Assembly (NCBI GenBank): GCA_023428545.1
Contig: JAEYXH010000008.1
Coordinates: 247,745 to 311,744, forward strand
Origin: Bacteroidota bacterium
GTDB lineage: Bacteria; Bacteroidota; Bacteroidia; Bacteroidales; Prolixibacteraceae
Reading direction: 5' to 3'
Length of the DNA: 64,000 nucleotides
A model generated the notes under the pieces. The model had not been told where the DNA came from, made no database searches, and saw only the letters and a program-made list of their open reading frames with translations. The position numbers and the translations under genes were made by a program. Positions 36,142-44,808 of this stretch are shown here, piece after piece (position 1 is the first letter of the stretch; each line of letters begins with the position of its first letter).

Positions 36142-38370
36142 ATGAAAAAGATGATAAGGAAAAATACAAAATATCTGTTGACAGCGGTACTGGCATTTAT
36201 GTTTGCCTTTACCGGATGTATTGATGATCTGGACACTTTGCCTCTTGACCCGGATGTTGTTACCTCAGCCGATGTGTACAAGAAACCTGAAAACTACAAA
36301 TTGGTACTCGCAAAGCTGTATGCCGGTTTATCGATGAGCGGACAACAAGGACCTGCCGGACAGGGTGACATCAGTGGATTGGATGAAGGTTTCGGACAGT
36401 ATTTGCGTGGTTACTTTTACCACCAGCAACTTACGACCGACGAAGCAGTTATTGGTTGGAATGACGCAACGCTCCGTGATTTCCATGACATTGACTGGAC
36501 CTCGACGGATGGCTTTATCAGTGCTTTCTACTACAGGGTATTCTATCAGATTTCGGCAACCAACGAGTTTATCAGGGAAACCACACCCGAGAAACTGGAT
36601 GAAAGGGGAATTTCCGGAAATATCAGGACCGATATCGAAATGTTCAGGGCTGAAGCCCGCTACCTGCGTGCCCTTAGTTACTGGCATGCGATCGACCTGT
36701 TTGGGAATGTGCCCTTCGTTACCGAAAATGACAAAGTGGGATCTTTCTTCCCACAGCAAATCAGCAGGTCTGATCTCTTCGACTTTGTTGAATCTGAACT
36801 TCTCGAAGTTGAAGCCCAGTTGGCAGATCCAAAATCCAATGAATATGGACGTGCCGATAAAGCAGCTGCCTGGATGCTCCTTTCGAAGTTATATATGAAT
36901 GCCGAGGTTTATACCGGACAAAATAAATACACCGAGGCGATTACTTATACAAAGAAGGTAATTGGTGCAGGATACCAGCTCGATAGCAAGTATGAGCATC
37001 TTTTCCTTGCCGACAACCACCGCTCGGGTGAAGTGATTTTCCCGATCACATTCGATGGAAACAATGCCCGTACCTATGGTGGTACCACCTTTATTGTTCA
37101 GGCAGCCATCGGCGGTGACATGAACCGTGATGCTTTCGGTGTTCCCGGAGGCGGTTGGGGTGGCCTGCGCGTTACCAAACAGTTCGTCGGAAAATTCTAT
37201 AACCTTGATCTCCTGAAGAGCGCCCGGGTTTCCCTGAAGAGCGCCCAGGAATATCCGGTCATTTATGCTCCGGGAGGTTACCAGAGTGCCAGTGGTTACA
37301 GCGATGGTGACTGGGATCCGGCCAACGCGCCGCAGCTTGCTTCGGTAAGTTCTGACGACAAGTATGAAGCCTATATCTATTTCAGCGCAAACTCGGAATT
37401 CAAGTTTACTGCCGGTCCTAACTGGGACCTGAACTGGGGTGACGACGGTGGCGATGGAACCCTCGAAGCAAACGGTGCAAATATTCCTGTCGAGGCAGGT
37501 GTTTACAAAGTGAATGTCGATTTGAACACGATGACCTACTCTATGCTGAAGGTTACCTGGGGTATGATCGGTTCAGCCACCCCACTGGGATGGGATGGCG
37601 ATACACCCATGACATTTGATGCAGCCACCCGCGAATGGACGGCCGTTGTTGAGCTGAAGGAAGGTGAAATCAAGTTCAGGGCTAACGGAGGCTGGGATTT
37701 CAATTTCGGTGACGATGGTCTTGACGGTAACATGCAATATGGCGGAGCCAACATTCCTGTTGCGGAAATGGGTAAATACATGGTACGTATCCAGGTGGGT
37801 ACGCCCGATTATACCTATACCATCGAAAGATACAGTACCGATGGCCGTGCCATGTTCCATACCAGTGGCCAGACATTGGAAATTACCGATCTGTTTGAGT
37901 TTACCAATGGTTATGCAGTTTCCAAGTGGAAGAACGTAACCAGGGAAGGACAGCCCGGATCGCATCCGACCCATGTCGACAACGATTTCCCGATGTTCAG
38001 GTTGGCTGACGCATACCTCATGTATGCCGAAGCTGTTCTCAGGGGTGGTTCAGGTGGTTCACGCAGCGAAGCGCTTCAGTATATCAATGCACTGCGCGTC
38101 AGGGCATATGGAGATAATGGCGGAAATATCACCGATGGTGATCTCAACCTTGATTTCATACTCGATGAACGTGCCCGTGAACTTTACTGGGAATGTCACC
38201 GCAGGACCGACCTCGTAAGATTCGGTAAACTGACGGGTAATTCTTACTTATGGGAATGGAAAGGTGGCGTGAAAGACGGTTCCGGCGTTGAAGAGAAATA
38301 TAACCTGTTCCCGTTGCCTGCAGCCGATGTGGGTGCCAACCCGAACCTGAATCAGAATACCGGATTTTAA
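36142..38370 (+). CDS. susD: SusD-type lipoprotein with inserted pair of SusE-like binding domains
   Basis: Surface lipoprotein of 742 residues (lipobox FTGC, Cys26) that caps the SusC channel and binds glycan. The N-terminal TPR-like SusD part (about 27-370) and the C-terminal part (about 566-742; DGRAMFHTSGQ, FPMFRLADAYLMYAEAVLRGG, DERARELYWECHRRTDLVRFG) are typical. Between them, residues about 375-564 form an extra block: YAPGGYQ ... FKFTAGPNWDLNWGDDGGDGTLE, then WGMIGSATPLGWDGDTPMTF ... IKFRANGGWDFNFGDDGLDG. These are two SusE/SusF-type domains, closely like those in the next gene. Ordinary SusD proteins have 500-560 residues, so the insertion explains the excess. The frame is unbroken across both junctions. 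Confidence 0.93.
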   Translation: MKKMIRKNTKYLLTAVLAFMFAFTGCIDDLDTLPLDPDVVTSADVYKKPENYKLVLAKLYAGLSMSGQQGPAGQGDISGLDEGFGQYLRGYFYHQQLTTDEAVIGWNDATLRDFHDIDWTSTDGFISAFYYRVFYQISATNEFIRETTPEKLDERGISGNIRTDIEMFRAEARYLRALSYWHAIDLFGNVPFVTENDKVGSFFPQQISRSDLFDFVESELLEVEAQLADPKSNEYGRADKAAAWMLLSKLYMNAEVYTGQNKYTEAITYTKKVIGAGYQLDSKYEHLFLADNHRSGEVIFPITFDGNNARTYGGTTFIVQAAIGGDMNRDAFGVPGGGWGGLRVTKQFVGKFYNLDLLKSARVSLKSAQEYPVIYAPGGYQSASGYSDGDWDPANAPQLASVSSDDKYEAYIYFSANSEFKFTAGPNWDLNWGDDGGDGTLEANGANIPVEAGVYKVNVDLNTMTYSMLKVTWGMIGSATPLGWDGDTPMTFDAATREWTAVVELKEGEIKFRANGGWDFNFGDDGLDGNMQYGGANIPVAEMGKYMVRIQVGTPDYTYTIERYSTDGRAMFHTSGQTLEITDLFEFTNGYAVSKWKNVTREGQPGSHPTHVDNDFPMFRLADAYLMYAEAVLRGGSGGSRSEALQYINALRVRAYGDNGGNITDGDLNLDFILDERARELYWECHRRTDLVRFGKLTGNSYLWEWKGGVKDGSGVEEKYNLFPLPAADVGANPNLNQNTGF
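37264..37833 (+). other. SusE-like two-domain insertion inside the SusD gene
   Basis: Codes for residues 375-564 of the SusD protein. Domain 1 (375-472) and domain 2 (473-564) align along their whole length with residues 161-253 and 254-345 of the SusE protein, sharing APNW/GPNWD, WGDDG(A/G)DGTLE, IG(S/D)ATP(L/N)GWD, IKFRAN and GDDG(L/P)DG. The insertion point is just before the SusD motif DGRAMFHTSGQ. Confidence 0.85.
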
Positions 38371-38382
38371 TCAAAGTCAAAA

Positions 38383-39420
38383 ATGAAAATTATGAAAAAT
38401 AAAATCTTGATCATATTGACAATGGGGATGTTTCTTGCATCCTGCCTGGTCCCCGATGAGGTGAAAGACCCCGTGGTGATGTTAAAGGGCGGACCATCCC
38501 TGACCGTGCCGGGTACCATTACCCTGGCCGAAGAGAATGCTGAACAGGATGTCACAGGTTTCACCTGGACAGCAGCTGATTTCGGATACCCTGCCGGCAT
38601 AACCTATACCCTGCAGGTAGATGCAGCCGGTAACAATTTCGAGAATGCGTTCAGCTTAGTGTCAACCAATGGTTTGTCAGCTTCTTTCAAGGTCTCTGAC
38701 CTGAATAATAAAATGCTGACATTCGGCTTGCCCGGCGACTGGACCTCTTCTGTTGAATTCCGTGTCATTTCCTCTGTAAGCGAATATGTGGAACCACAGC
38801 TTTCCAACGTCATTCCTTCATCAATCACTACCTATGACGTGGTTGTCGATTACCCGAAACTCTACGTACCGGGTAGTTACCAGGGCTGGGATCCTTCCAA
38901 CCTGAATACCGTGGTTTACTCTGTAAAAAACAATGGAATATACCAGGGCTATGTTTGGTTCCCCGATGAAAGCACTATGTTTAAGTTTACCCCTGCTCCC
39001 AACTGGGACAGCGACTGGGGTGATGATGGTGCTGATGGAACACTCGAAGTCAAAGGTACCGACATTGAAGTGACGGGAAGCGGTTACTATCGCCTGATCG
39101 CCAACATCAATACACTGACTTATTCAGTGCTCAGAACCGATTGGGGACTGATTGGGGATGCCACTCCCAATGGATGGGACAGTGACCAGAGCATGACCTA
39201 CGATCCTGAAGCCATGGTTTGGAAAATTACCTTGCCATTGACTGCAGGTAAAATCAAGTTCCGTGCAAATGATGCCTGGGATCTGAATTACGGTGACGAC
39301 GGTCCTGACGGTAAACTGGAAGAAGGCGGCGCTGACATTACGATCGATGCTGCCGGAGATTATACCGTTACCCTGAATCTCTCCGCGGCGGTTCCGACCT
39401 ACACAGTAGTGAAAAATTAG
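38383..39420 (+). CDS. SusE-type surface glycan-binding lipoprotein
   Basis: Lipoprotein of 345 residues: ILTMGMFLASC ends the signal, with Cys21 as anchor. Residues about 22-150 form the SusE N-terminal domain (PSLTVPGTITLAEENAEQDVTGFTWTAADFGYPAGITYTLQVD). Two SusE/SusF C-terminal-type starch-binding-like domains follow: YVPGSYQGWDPSNL ... WDSDWGDDGADGTLE (161-253) and WGLIGDATPNGWDSDQSMTY ... WDLNYGDDGPDGKLEEGG (254-345). Trp and Asp/Gly loops of this kind contact glucan in the family. It follows SusD after 12 bases, the third gene of the SusCDE operon, and ends with its own terminator. The ATG at 38392 is an alternative start three codons in. Confidence 0.9.
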   Translation: MKIMKNKILIILTMGMFLASCLVPDEVKDPVVMLKGGPSLTVPGTITLAEENAEQDVTGFTWTAADFGYPAGITYTLQVDAAGNNFENAFSLVSTNGLSASFKVSDLNNKMLTFGLPGDWTSSVEFRVISSVSEYVEPQLSNVIPSSITTYDVVVDYPKLYVPGSYQGWDPSNLNTVVYSVKNNGIYQGYVWFPDESTMFKFTPAPNWDSDWGDDGADGTLEVKGTDIEVTGSGYYRLIANINTLTYSVLRTDWGLIGDATPNGWDSDQSMTYDPEAMVWKITLPLTAGKIKFRANDAWDLNYGDDGPDGKLEEGGADITIDAAGDYTVTLNLSAAVPTYTVVKN

Positions 39421-39435
39421 TATAACCAATTTCTG

Positions 39436-39472
39436 AAAAGGGTTGTCCGGCAACGGGCAACTCTTTTCTTTC
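39436..39472 (+). terminator. Terminator of the SusCDE operon
   Basis: GGGTTGTCC (39440-39448) pairs with GGGCAACTC (39455-39463), nine pairs with two G-U, loop GGCAAC, then TTTTCTTTCTT. It separates SusCDE from the GH13 gene, which has its own promoter. Confidence 0.75.
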
Positions 39473-39509
39473 TTCTGACATTCCTGTCGTGAAATGCCCC
39501 TGCCGGAAC

Positions 39510-39540
39510 TTTGCCGGCTGTCCTGTTTTTTGTAACTTTC
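39510..39540 (+). promoter_or_regulatory. Promoter of the secreted GH13 gene
   Basis: TTTG at 39510-39513 and TAACTTTC at 39533-39540, separated by 19 bases; the second box has one mismatch to TAnnTTTG. The start codon is 20 bases downstream. Confidence 0.6.
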
Positions 39541-39559
39541 ATTATCATTACTGCCAACC

Positions 39560-42373
39560 ATGCAACTGAAAAGTATCTTCATCCTGTTTTTTTTGATTTC
39601 CGGATCCCTGCTATACGGGCAGGTAACCACCGAACCGGCATTGCCTGTCGTGAACCGGGAGGTCCGAGTCCTTTTTGATGCCACACAAGGTACAGCCGGA
39701 CTGAAGGATTATACGGGCGACGTGTATGCCCATACTGGAGTCATTACCGACAAGAGTACCAGTGGGGCAGATTGGAAATATGCACCTGACTGGGGTGATA
39801 ATTCCGAAAAATATAAATTGACCAGGATTGAAGACAATCTTTACGAATTAATGATCTCACCCGATATTATTGGTTATTATGGTGTGGCTGAAGGTGAGAA
39901 AGTGCTGAAAATGGCCTTTGTATTCCGCAGCGGGGCCTATATGCCCGGAACTACCCAGTATTATGAAGGGAAGGCTTCGGGGGGAACCGATATCTTTGTG
40001 GATGTTTATGAAGCTGACCTGGCTGTGGGAATCACTTTCCCTTCCGACAATGCCGTGATACCCAAAAACACCCAGGTAAGCCTTTCGGCCGCTTCGACTT
40101 TATCGGCCGGGTTATCTCTTTTCCTTGACGGGTCCTTGTTAAAAGAAGTTGAGGGTACTGTCATATCTGTTGATTACACATTTTCTGAAGGGGGTATGTA
40201 TTCTATGGTGGCAGTGGCTGAATCGGATGGCAAAACAGCAACCGATACGGTCCGTTTTATGGTGAAAGATGACGTTGTTGCCGAAACAAAACCAGCCGCT
40301 TACCGAAAAGGGATCAATTATATTTCGGATACCTCAGTAGCCCTCGTTTTATGGGCACCGTATAAAGAGTTTGTTTTTGTATTGGGCGATTTTAATGACT
40401 GGCAGGTAAGAAATGAGTACCAGATGAAAAAGGACGGTGATTATTTCTGGCTTGAAATTGACGGACTTACACCAGGCCAGCCTTATGTTTTTCAATACTA
40501 TATCGACTCAGAGATTTATCTTGCCGACCCATATTCGGAACAGACATCGGATCCTCTCGACACCTGGATTCCCGAATCTTCGTACCCCGGATTGATTGCT
40601 TATCCTGAGGGGAAAGCCAGGGGAATTGCATCTGTGTTGGAAACGGGACAGACACCTTATGCCTGGGAAGTGGAAGATTTTACCCCACCTCCGGTTGACC
40701 AATTGGTTATCTATGAACTGCTTGTCCGTGATTTCAGTCTTTCCAGAACCTACCGTGCAGTAACCGAAAAGCTGGATTACCTAAAGGAATTGAATGTCAA
40801 TGTCATCGAACTGATGCCTGTCAACGAATTTGAAGGCAATGAGAGCTGGGGGTATAATCCTTCTTTCTATTTTGCCCCTGATAAATATTATGGTCCACGT
40901 AATGACCTGAAAAGGCTGATCGATGAGGCCCATAAACGAGGCATGGCGGTGGTCATTGACATGGTGCTGAATCACAGCATGGGACAGAGCCCGCTGGCCA
41001 GGATGTACCTCGATGAATCCACCTGGCGTCCGACCGCCGAGAATCCATGGTATAACACTACCCACAATTTCCAGAACAGCCAGGCACAATGGGGCTATGA
41101 TTTTAACCATGAAAGCCCGCATACCCGTGCACTGATCGACAGCATCAACAGTTTCTGGATGAATGAGTACAAAGTCGACGGTTTCAGGTTCGATTTCACC
41201 AAGGGCTTTTCCAATACGCCTTACGGAACGTTGGATCCCTGGGGCAGTGCCTATGATGCTGCGCGAATTGCCAATCTCACAAGAATGGCTGATGAAGTTT
41301 GGAAACGCAATGATGATGCCATCGTCATATTTGAACATCTATCCGACAATACGGAAGAAAAGGAGCTGGCTGAATACGGAATCCTGCTCTGGGGTAAAAT
41401 GAGTGATGATTTTGGCGAGGCTGCCAAAGGGAATATGGCAGATCTCCGCAGAACCTTGCACACTTCCCGAAACTGGAATGTCCCCCACCTGGTGAGTTAT
41501 ATGGAGAGTCACGACGAAGAGCGGATGGTCTACAAAATATTGCAGGGAGGTGGTTCGGAAGGGACTTACAACACCCGTCAACTTCCGGTAGCCCTCGACC
41601 GTGTTGAGTTGGGTGCCTGCTTTCTTTTGCCATTGCCCGGTCCAAAAATGATTTGGCAGTTTGGTGAACTGGGCTATGACTATTCCATCAATACCTGCTC
41701 CAATCCGGCCCAGGTGAGTCCCGACTGTCGACTGGCACCCAAACCGGTTCTCTGGAATTATTTTGATCGGGAAACACGGAAAGATGTCTATAAACTGATG
41801 GCCAGGCTCAATTACCTGAAAACGAATTACACGGAGTTCTCCAATCCTGAATATCAGGGGGACCTCACCAGCCAGGTTAAGTGGTATCGACTGTCGAAAA
41901 ACGGGCAACACGTGATGGTGGCCGGAAATTTTTCCCTTTCAGAAAAAACGGTTAACCTTACTTTTCCGGTTTCCGGAACATGGAATGATTATTTCTCGAA
42001 TTCGACCCTGCAGGTTTCACAATCGAATGTCTCAATTACCTTGCAACCGGGAGAATACAAGCTTTATTCAACCCGTAAAATGGCTGACCCGTTCAACCTG
42101 ACTTCAATTCAAGATCCAATCTTCAACTCAAACACCTGGAGAATCTATCCCAATCCTGCGTCGACCGAAGTAACCATCCAATCGGCCAGCAGGGTTCAAA
42201 GGGCCGTGATCCGGAATCTTTCCGGTCAGGTTATCCGGTTGGTTGACTTTTCCGGTGAACTGAATCCCAAAATATCGGTAACCAATTTACCTGAAGGTTT
42301 ATATCTGATAACGATCGACACTGAATCTGGAATTTTTAACGAGAAATTGGTGATTTCAGGAAAGGGCAATTAA
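39560..42373 (+). CDS. Secreted multidomain GH13 alpha-amylase with T9SS sorting domain
   Basis: Extracellular alpha-glucan hydrolase of 937 residues. Order: signal peptide (1-20), a beta domain of about 130 residues (25-150; VYAHTGVITDKSTSGADWKY), an Ig-like domain (about 153-236), a CBM48/E-set domain (about 255-330; VLWAPYKEFVFVLGDFNDW), the GH13 barrel (about 378-770), a C-terminal beta domain and a type IX secretion sorting domain (WRIYPNPASTEVTI ... INEKLVIS-like IFNEKLVISGK). Catalytic residues: Asp545 (GFRFDFTKG), Glu592 (IFEHLSD), Asp652 (MESHDEER). It probably does the first cut of the polymer on the surface. It has its own promoter behind the SusCDE terminator. Confidence 0.93.
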   Translation: MQLKSIFILFFLISGSLLYGQVTTEPALPVVNREVRVLFDATQGTAGLKDYTGDVYAHTGVITDKSTSGADWKYAPDWGDNSEKYKLTRIEDNLYELMISPDIIGYYGVAEGEKVLKMAFVFRSGAYMPGTTQYYEGKASGGTDIFVDVYEADLAVGITFPSDNAVIPKNTQVSLSAASTLSAGLSLFLDGSLLKEVEGTVISVDYTFSEGGMYSMVAVAESDGKTATDTVRFMVKDDVVAETKPAAYRKGINYISDTSVALVLWAPYKEFVFVLGDFNDWQVRNEYQMKKDGDYFWLEIDGLTPGQPYVFQYYIDSEIYLADPYSEQTSDPLDTWIPESSYPGLIAYPEGKARGIASVLETGQTPYAWEVEDFTPPPVDQLVIYELLVRDFSLSRTYRAVTEKLDYLKELNVNVIELMPVNEFEGNESWGYNPSFYFAPDKYYGPRNDLKRLIDEAHKRGMAVVIDMVLNHSMGQSPLARMYLDESTWRPTAENPWYNTTHNFQNSQAQWGYDFNHESPHTRALIDSINSFWMNEYKVDGFRFDFTKGFSNTPYGTLDPWGSAYDAARIANLTRMADEVWKRNDDAIVIFEHLSDNTEEKELAEYGILLWGKMSDDFGEAAKGNMADLRRTLHTSRNWNVPHLVSYMESHDEERMVYKILQGGGSEGTYNTRQLPVALDRVELGACFLLPLPGPKMIWQFGELGYDYSINTCSNPAQVSPDCRLAPKPVLWNYFDRETRKDVYKLMARLNYLKTNYTEFSNPEYQGDLTSQVKWYRLSKNGQHVMVAGNFSLSEKTVNLTFPVSGTWNDYFSNSTLQVSQSNVSITLQPGEYKLYSTRKMADPFNLTSIQDPIFNSNTWRIYPNPASTEVTIQSASRVQRAVIRNLSGQVIRLVDFSGELNPKISVTNLPEGLYLITIDTESGIFNEKLVISGKGN

Positions 42374-42395
42374 TCATCGTCCCGATTTTTAGGGT

Positions 42396-42403
42396 TATAT
42401 TTG
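42396..42403 (+). promoter_or_regulatory. -7 box before the ChbG-like gene
   Basis: TATATTTG, an exact match, ends one base before an ATG at 42404; a transcript from here would begin beyond that codon, so the start at 42431 is preferred. Confidence 0.5.
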
Positions 42404-42430
42404 ATGAAATCATTTCATCAATCTATCCCT

Positions 42431-43285
42431 ATGAAAAAGATCGCCATTTCCCTTATACTTCTTTCCGTGACCTGGATTTCGTTTGCACAAAGCCCCGCCC
42501 GACTGATTGTAAGGGCCGATGACATCGGCAGTTCACAGGCAGCCAACGTGGCGATCATCCAAACCTGTACCGAAGGAATCGCTACTTCCGCCGAAGTCAT
42601 GGTGCCGGCTCCCTGGTTCCCCGAAGCGGTTAAACTGCTCAACCAACATCCCGGAATCGATGTCGGGGTTCACCTTACGATCACCAGTGAATGGGATAAC
42701 CTGAAATGGCGTCCATTGACTGATGCACCGGGTTTAGTCGACGAATCGGGCTATTTTTTCCCGATGATGTGGCCCAATGCCAACTATCCCGGATTATCGG
42801 TGATGGAAAAGAACCCTCCCATAGCGGAATTGGAAAGGGAATTCAGGGCACAAATTGAACTGGCCATGAAACTGATTCCATCGGTCAGCCACATATCTGG
42901 TCATATGGGATCGACATTTTATTCTGAAGAGGTTCGCGCACTGGCCGACAGGCTTGCCAAGGAATATAAACTGGGCAACGATACGGCCGGGAGAGAGGTA
43001 AAAGGTGCCCGTTTTGATGGCCCTTCGCGTACCTTTGCCGAGAAAGAGGTTAGTTTCATCAATATGCTCGAAAAGCTGGAGGCTGGCCAAACCTACCTGT
43101 TTGTTGAGCATCCGGGTCTCGACACACCTGAAATGCGCGGAATCCACCATATCGGCTATGAACATGTTGCCGAAGACCGACAGGGGGTAACCGATTTGTT
43201 TTTGAGTGATAAGGTGAAGGCAAAGATCAGGGAAAAGGGAATTGTCCTGATCAGTTACAGCGAATTATATCAATCGGAAAAGTAA
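42431..43285 (+). CDS. Exported ChbG/YdjC-type carbohydrate deacetylase
   Basis: A 284-residue exported protein. The signal peptide MKKIAISLILLSVTWISFA begins at the ATG 42431. The YdjC/ChbG deacetylase metal site is visible: RLIVRADDIGSS (the Asp pair, near 31-33), GIDVGVHLTIT (His near 86) and HISGHMGST (His near 160), followed by the FVEHPGLDTPEM segment near 222. ChbG removes an acetyl group from chitooligosaccharides in the cytosol of enterobacteria; the Bacteroidota relatives are often exported and of unknown substrate. It has a separate promoter, so it need not belong to the alpha-glucan locus. Confidence 0.85.
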   Translation: MKKIAISLILLSVTWISFAQSPARLIVRADDIGSSQAANVAIIQTCTEGIATSAEVMVPAPWFPEAVKLLNQHPGIDVGVHLTITSEWDNLKWRPLTDAPGLVDESGYFFPMMWPNANYPGLSVMEKNPPIAELEREFRAQIELAMKLIPSVSHISGHMGSTFYSEEVRALADRLAKEYKLGNDTAGREVKGARFDGPSRTFAEKEVSFINMLEKLEAGQTYLFVEHPGLDTPEMRGIHHIGYEHVAEDRQGVTDLFLSDKVKAKIREKGIVLISYSELYQSEK

Positions 43286-43401
43286 ACACCTATCGAAGTC
43301 TTTATCGACTTTCACTCAAATTCAAACTTGTACAGAGGATTTCCAGCGGGTTGTTTTGATTCATATATCAAATGGCTGCCTGTATTGCCATTCCTCTCAA
43401 C

Positions 43402-44640
43402 CTAATTGTGGGCAGTCGCCGCATATTCTTCAACCTGTCGGAATGCCCTGAAGAAATTTCCTCCCCAAACTTTCAGGATATCCTCTTCAGAATATCCCCG
43501 TTTTAGCATTTCCCGGGTAATATTGGGAAATTCGGAAACGTCATTGCAACCTGAAAGTCCGCCTCCACCATCGAAGTCGCTTCCAATTCCCACATAATCA
43601 ATGCCCACTAACTTTGCAACATGGTCGATATGGTTGACCAGGTCGGCAACATTGGCTAACGAGCGGGGATATTTTTCCCTTACCTCGGTCCACTGCTTTC
43701 TGAATTCCGTTTTTTCGTCATCACTCATGGTGTCCCATTTTTCATTGTAGATGGCTCTCATCTCCCGATCTTTTTTGTATCTGACCGTTGTGGTATCCGG
43801 GTCTTTCACATAGTCGGAAAGCAGACAGATTTGGATCACCCCACCGTTTTTTGCCAATGCACTGATCATTTCGTCGGTCATGTTACGGTCGTTATTGGCC
43901 AGCGCCCTGACACTGCTGTGTGATGCAATTACGGGGGCTTTTGATTCCTTGATGACATCGAAGAAAGCCTTATCGGAAATATGGGATACATCAACAATCA
44001 TTCCCAGGCGATTCATTTCCCTGACCACCTCGCGTCCAAATGCACTCAGCCCGTTGTGTTCAGGCTTTGCCCTGTCGGTCGAAGAATCACAGATATCATT
44101 GTGGTACGAATGGCTAAGGGTGATATAACGGGCTCCCTTGTTGTAAAACTCTTCAACGCGCCTGATGTCTTTTGCAAGGGCAAAGCCGTTTTCAATACCA
44201 ATGTAAATGGCCCTTTTTCCCTGTTTGCTGATGATTGAGGCATCTTCTGCCGTCAGCGCGACCGATGCCAATTGTTGGTTTCGCCCCACCTGTGAATGGA
44301 TGGTATCAATCATCTGGTGAACAGTCTGGTAGGCTTCCTGGTAGTTTTCCTCAGTCCGTGATCTTTGCCCCACAAAGGCGGCGAAAAACATCGCATCCAG
44401 GCCACCCTCCTTCATCTTCACAAGATCGACTTTACCTGTAGTTTGTTTTTTGCCGATATCGAAGTTACCTCTGACCATGTTCATGGGCGTGTCACAATGT
44501 GTATCCACGGTCAATGCTTTGTCATGAATCCTATACACTTCTTCATCGGTCACTTTCTTTGGCTGGCCGAATGAAATTGAATTGACCGTCATGAGGATTA
44601 TTGAAAGGAGGGTTGCAGCGAAACTGATTCTATTTTTCAT
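43402..44640 (-). CDS. Exported M19 membrane (renal-type) dipeptidase
   Basis: Zinc dipeptidase of 412 residues with signal peptide MKNRISFAATLLSIILMTVNSISFG. M19 features: VDTHCDTPMNMV (His and Asp ligands, near residue 46), YIGIENGFALAKD (bridging Glu near 148), ITLSHSYHND and IDVSHISDKAF (His ligands), ASHSSVRALANNDRNM, and VGIGSDFDGGGGL (Asp near 355). The family cleaves dipeptides including D-amino-acid peptides, and could recycle peptidoglycan or dietary peptides in the periplasm. It stands alone; the 168-base gap to the next gene holds an AT-rich region and a dyad. Confidence 0.93.
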   Translation of the reverse strand: MKNRISFAATLLSIILMTVNSISFGQPKKVTDEEVYRIHDKALTVDTHCDTPMNMVRGNFDIGKKQTTGKVDLVKMKEGGLDAMFFAAFVGQRSRTEENYQEAYQTVHQMIDTIHSQVGRNQQLASVALTAEDASIISKQGKRAIYIGIENGFALAKDIRRVEEFYNKGARYITLSHSYHNDICDSSTDRAKPEHNGLSAFGREVVREMNRLGMIVDVSHISDKAFFDVIKESKAPVIASHSSVRALANNDRNMTDEMISALAKNGGVIQICLLSDYVKDPDTTTVRYKKDREMRAIYNEKWDTMSDDEKTEFRKQWTEVREKYPRSLANVADLVNHIDHVAKLVGIDYVGIGSDFDGGGGLSGCNDVSEFPNITREMLKRGYSEEDILKVWGGNFFRAFRQVEEYAATAHN

Positions 44641-44781
44641 CTTGGGAAAACTACAATGATAAATTTCCGGATTATCTAACTCCGGGATAAAGTGTGCCTA
44701 ATGTAGAAAAAATAATTTTTACCACGGCCAGTGTAGGAAAAATAACCGGGTTGACTCTTGATATATAGTTAATTGTATTTA

Positions 44782-44802
44782 TATCAGGCAATTTGCCTGA
44801 TA
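44782..44802. repeat. 21-base dyad behind the Mpl stop
   Basis: TATCAGGCAA and TTGCCTGATA are perfect 10-base arms around one T, seven bases beyond the Mpl stop. There is no T-run, so it is an atypical terminator or a protein-binding site. Confidence 0.45.
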
Positions 44803-44808
44803 ACTGGC

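Noticed and set aside
44071..44080. CCTGTCGGTC, the same 10-mer that ends both 11-bp arrays
   Set aside because: It lies in the coding sequence of the M19 dipeptidase with no periodic array beside it; taken as chance, and a warning against overrating the 10-mer.
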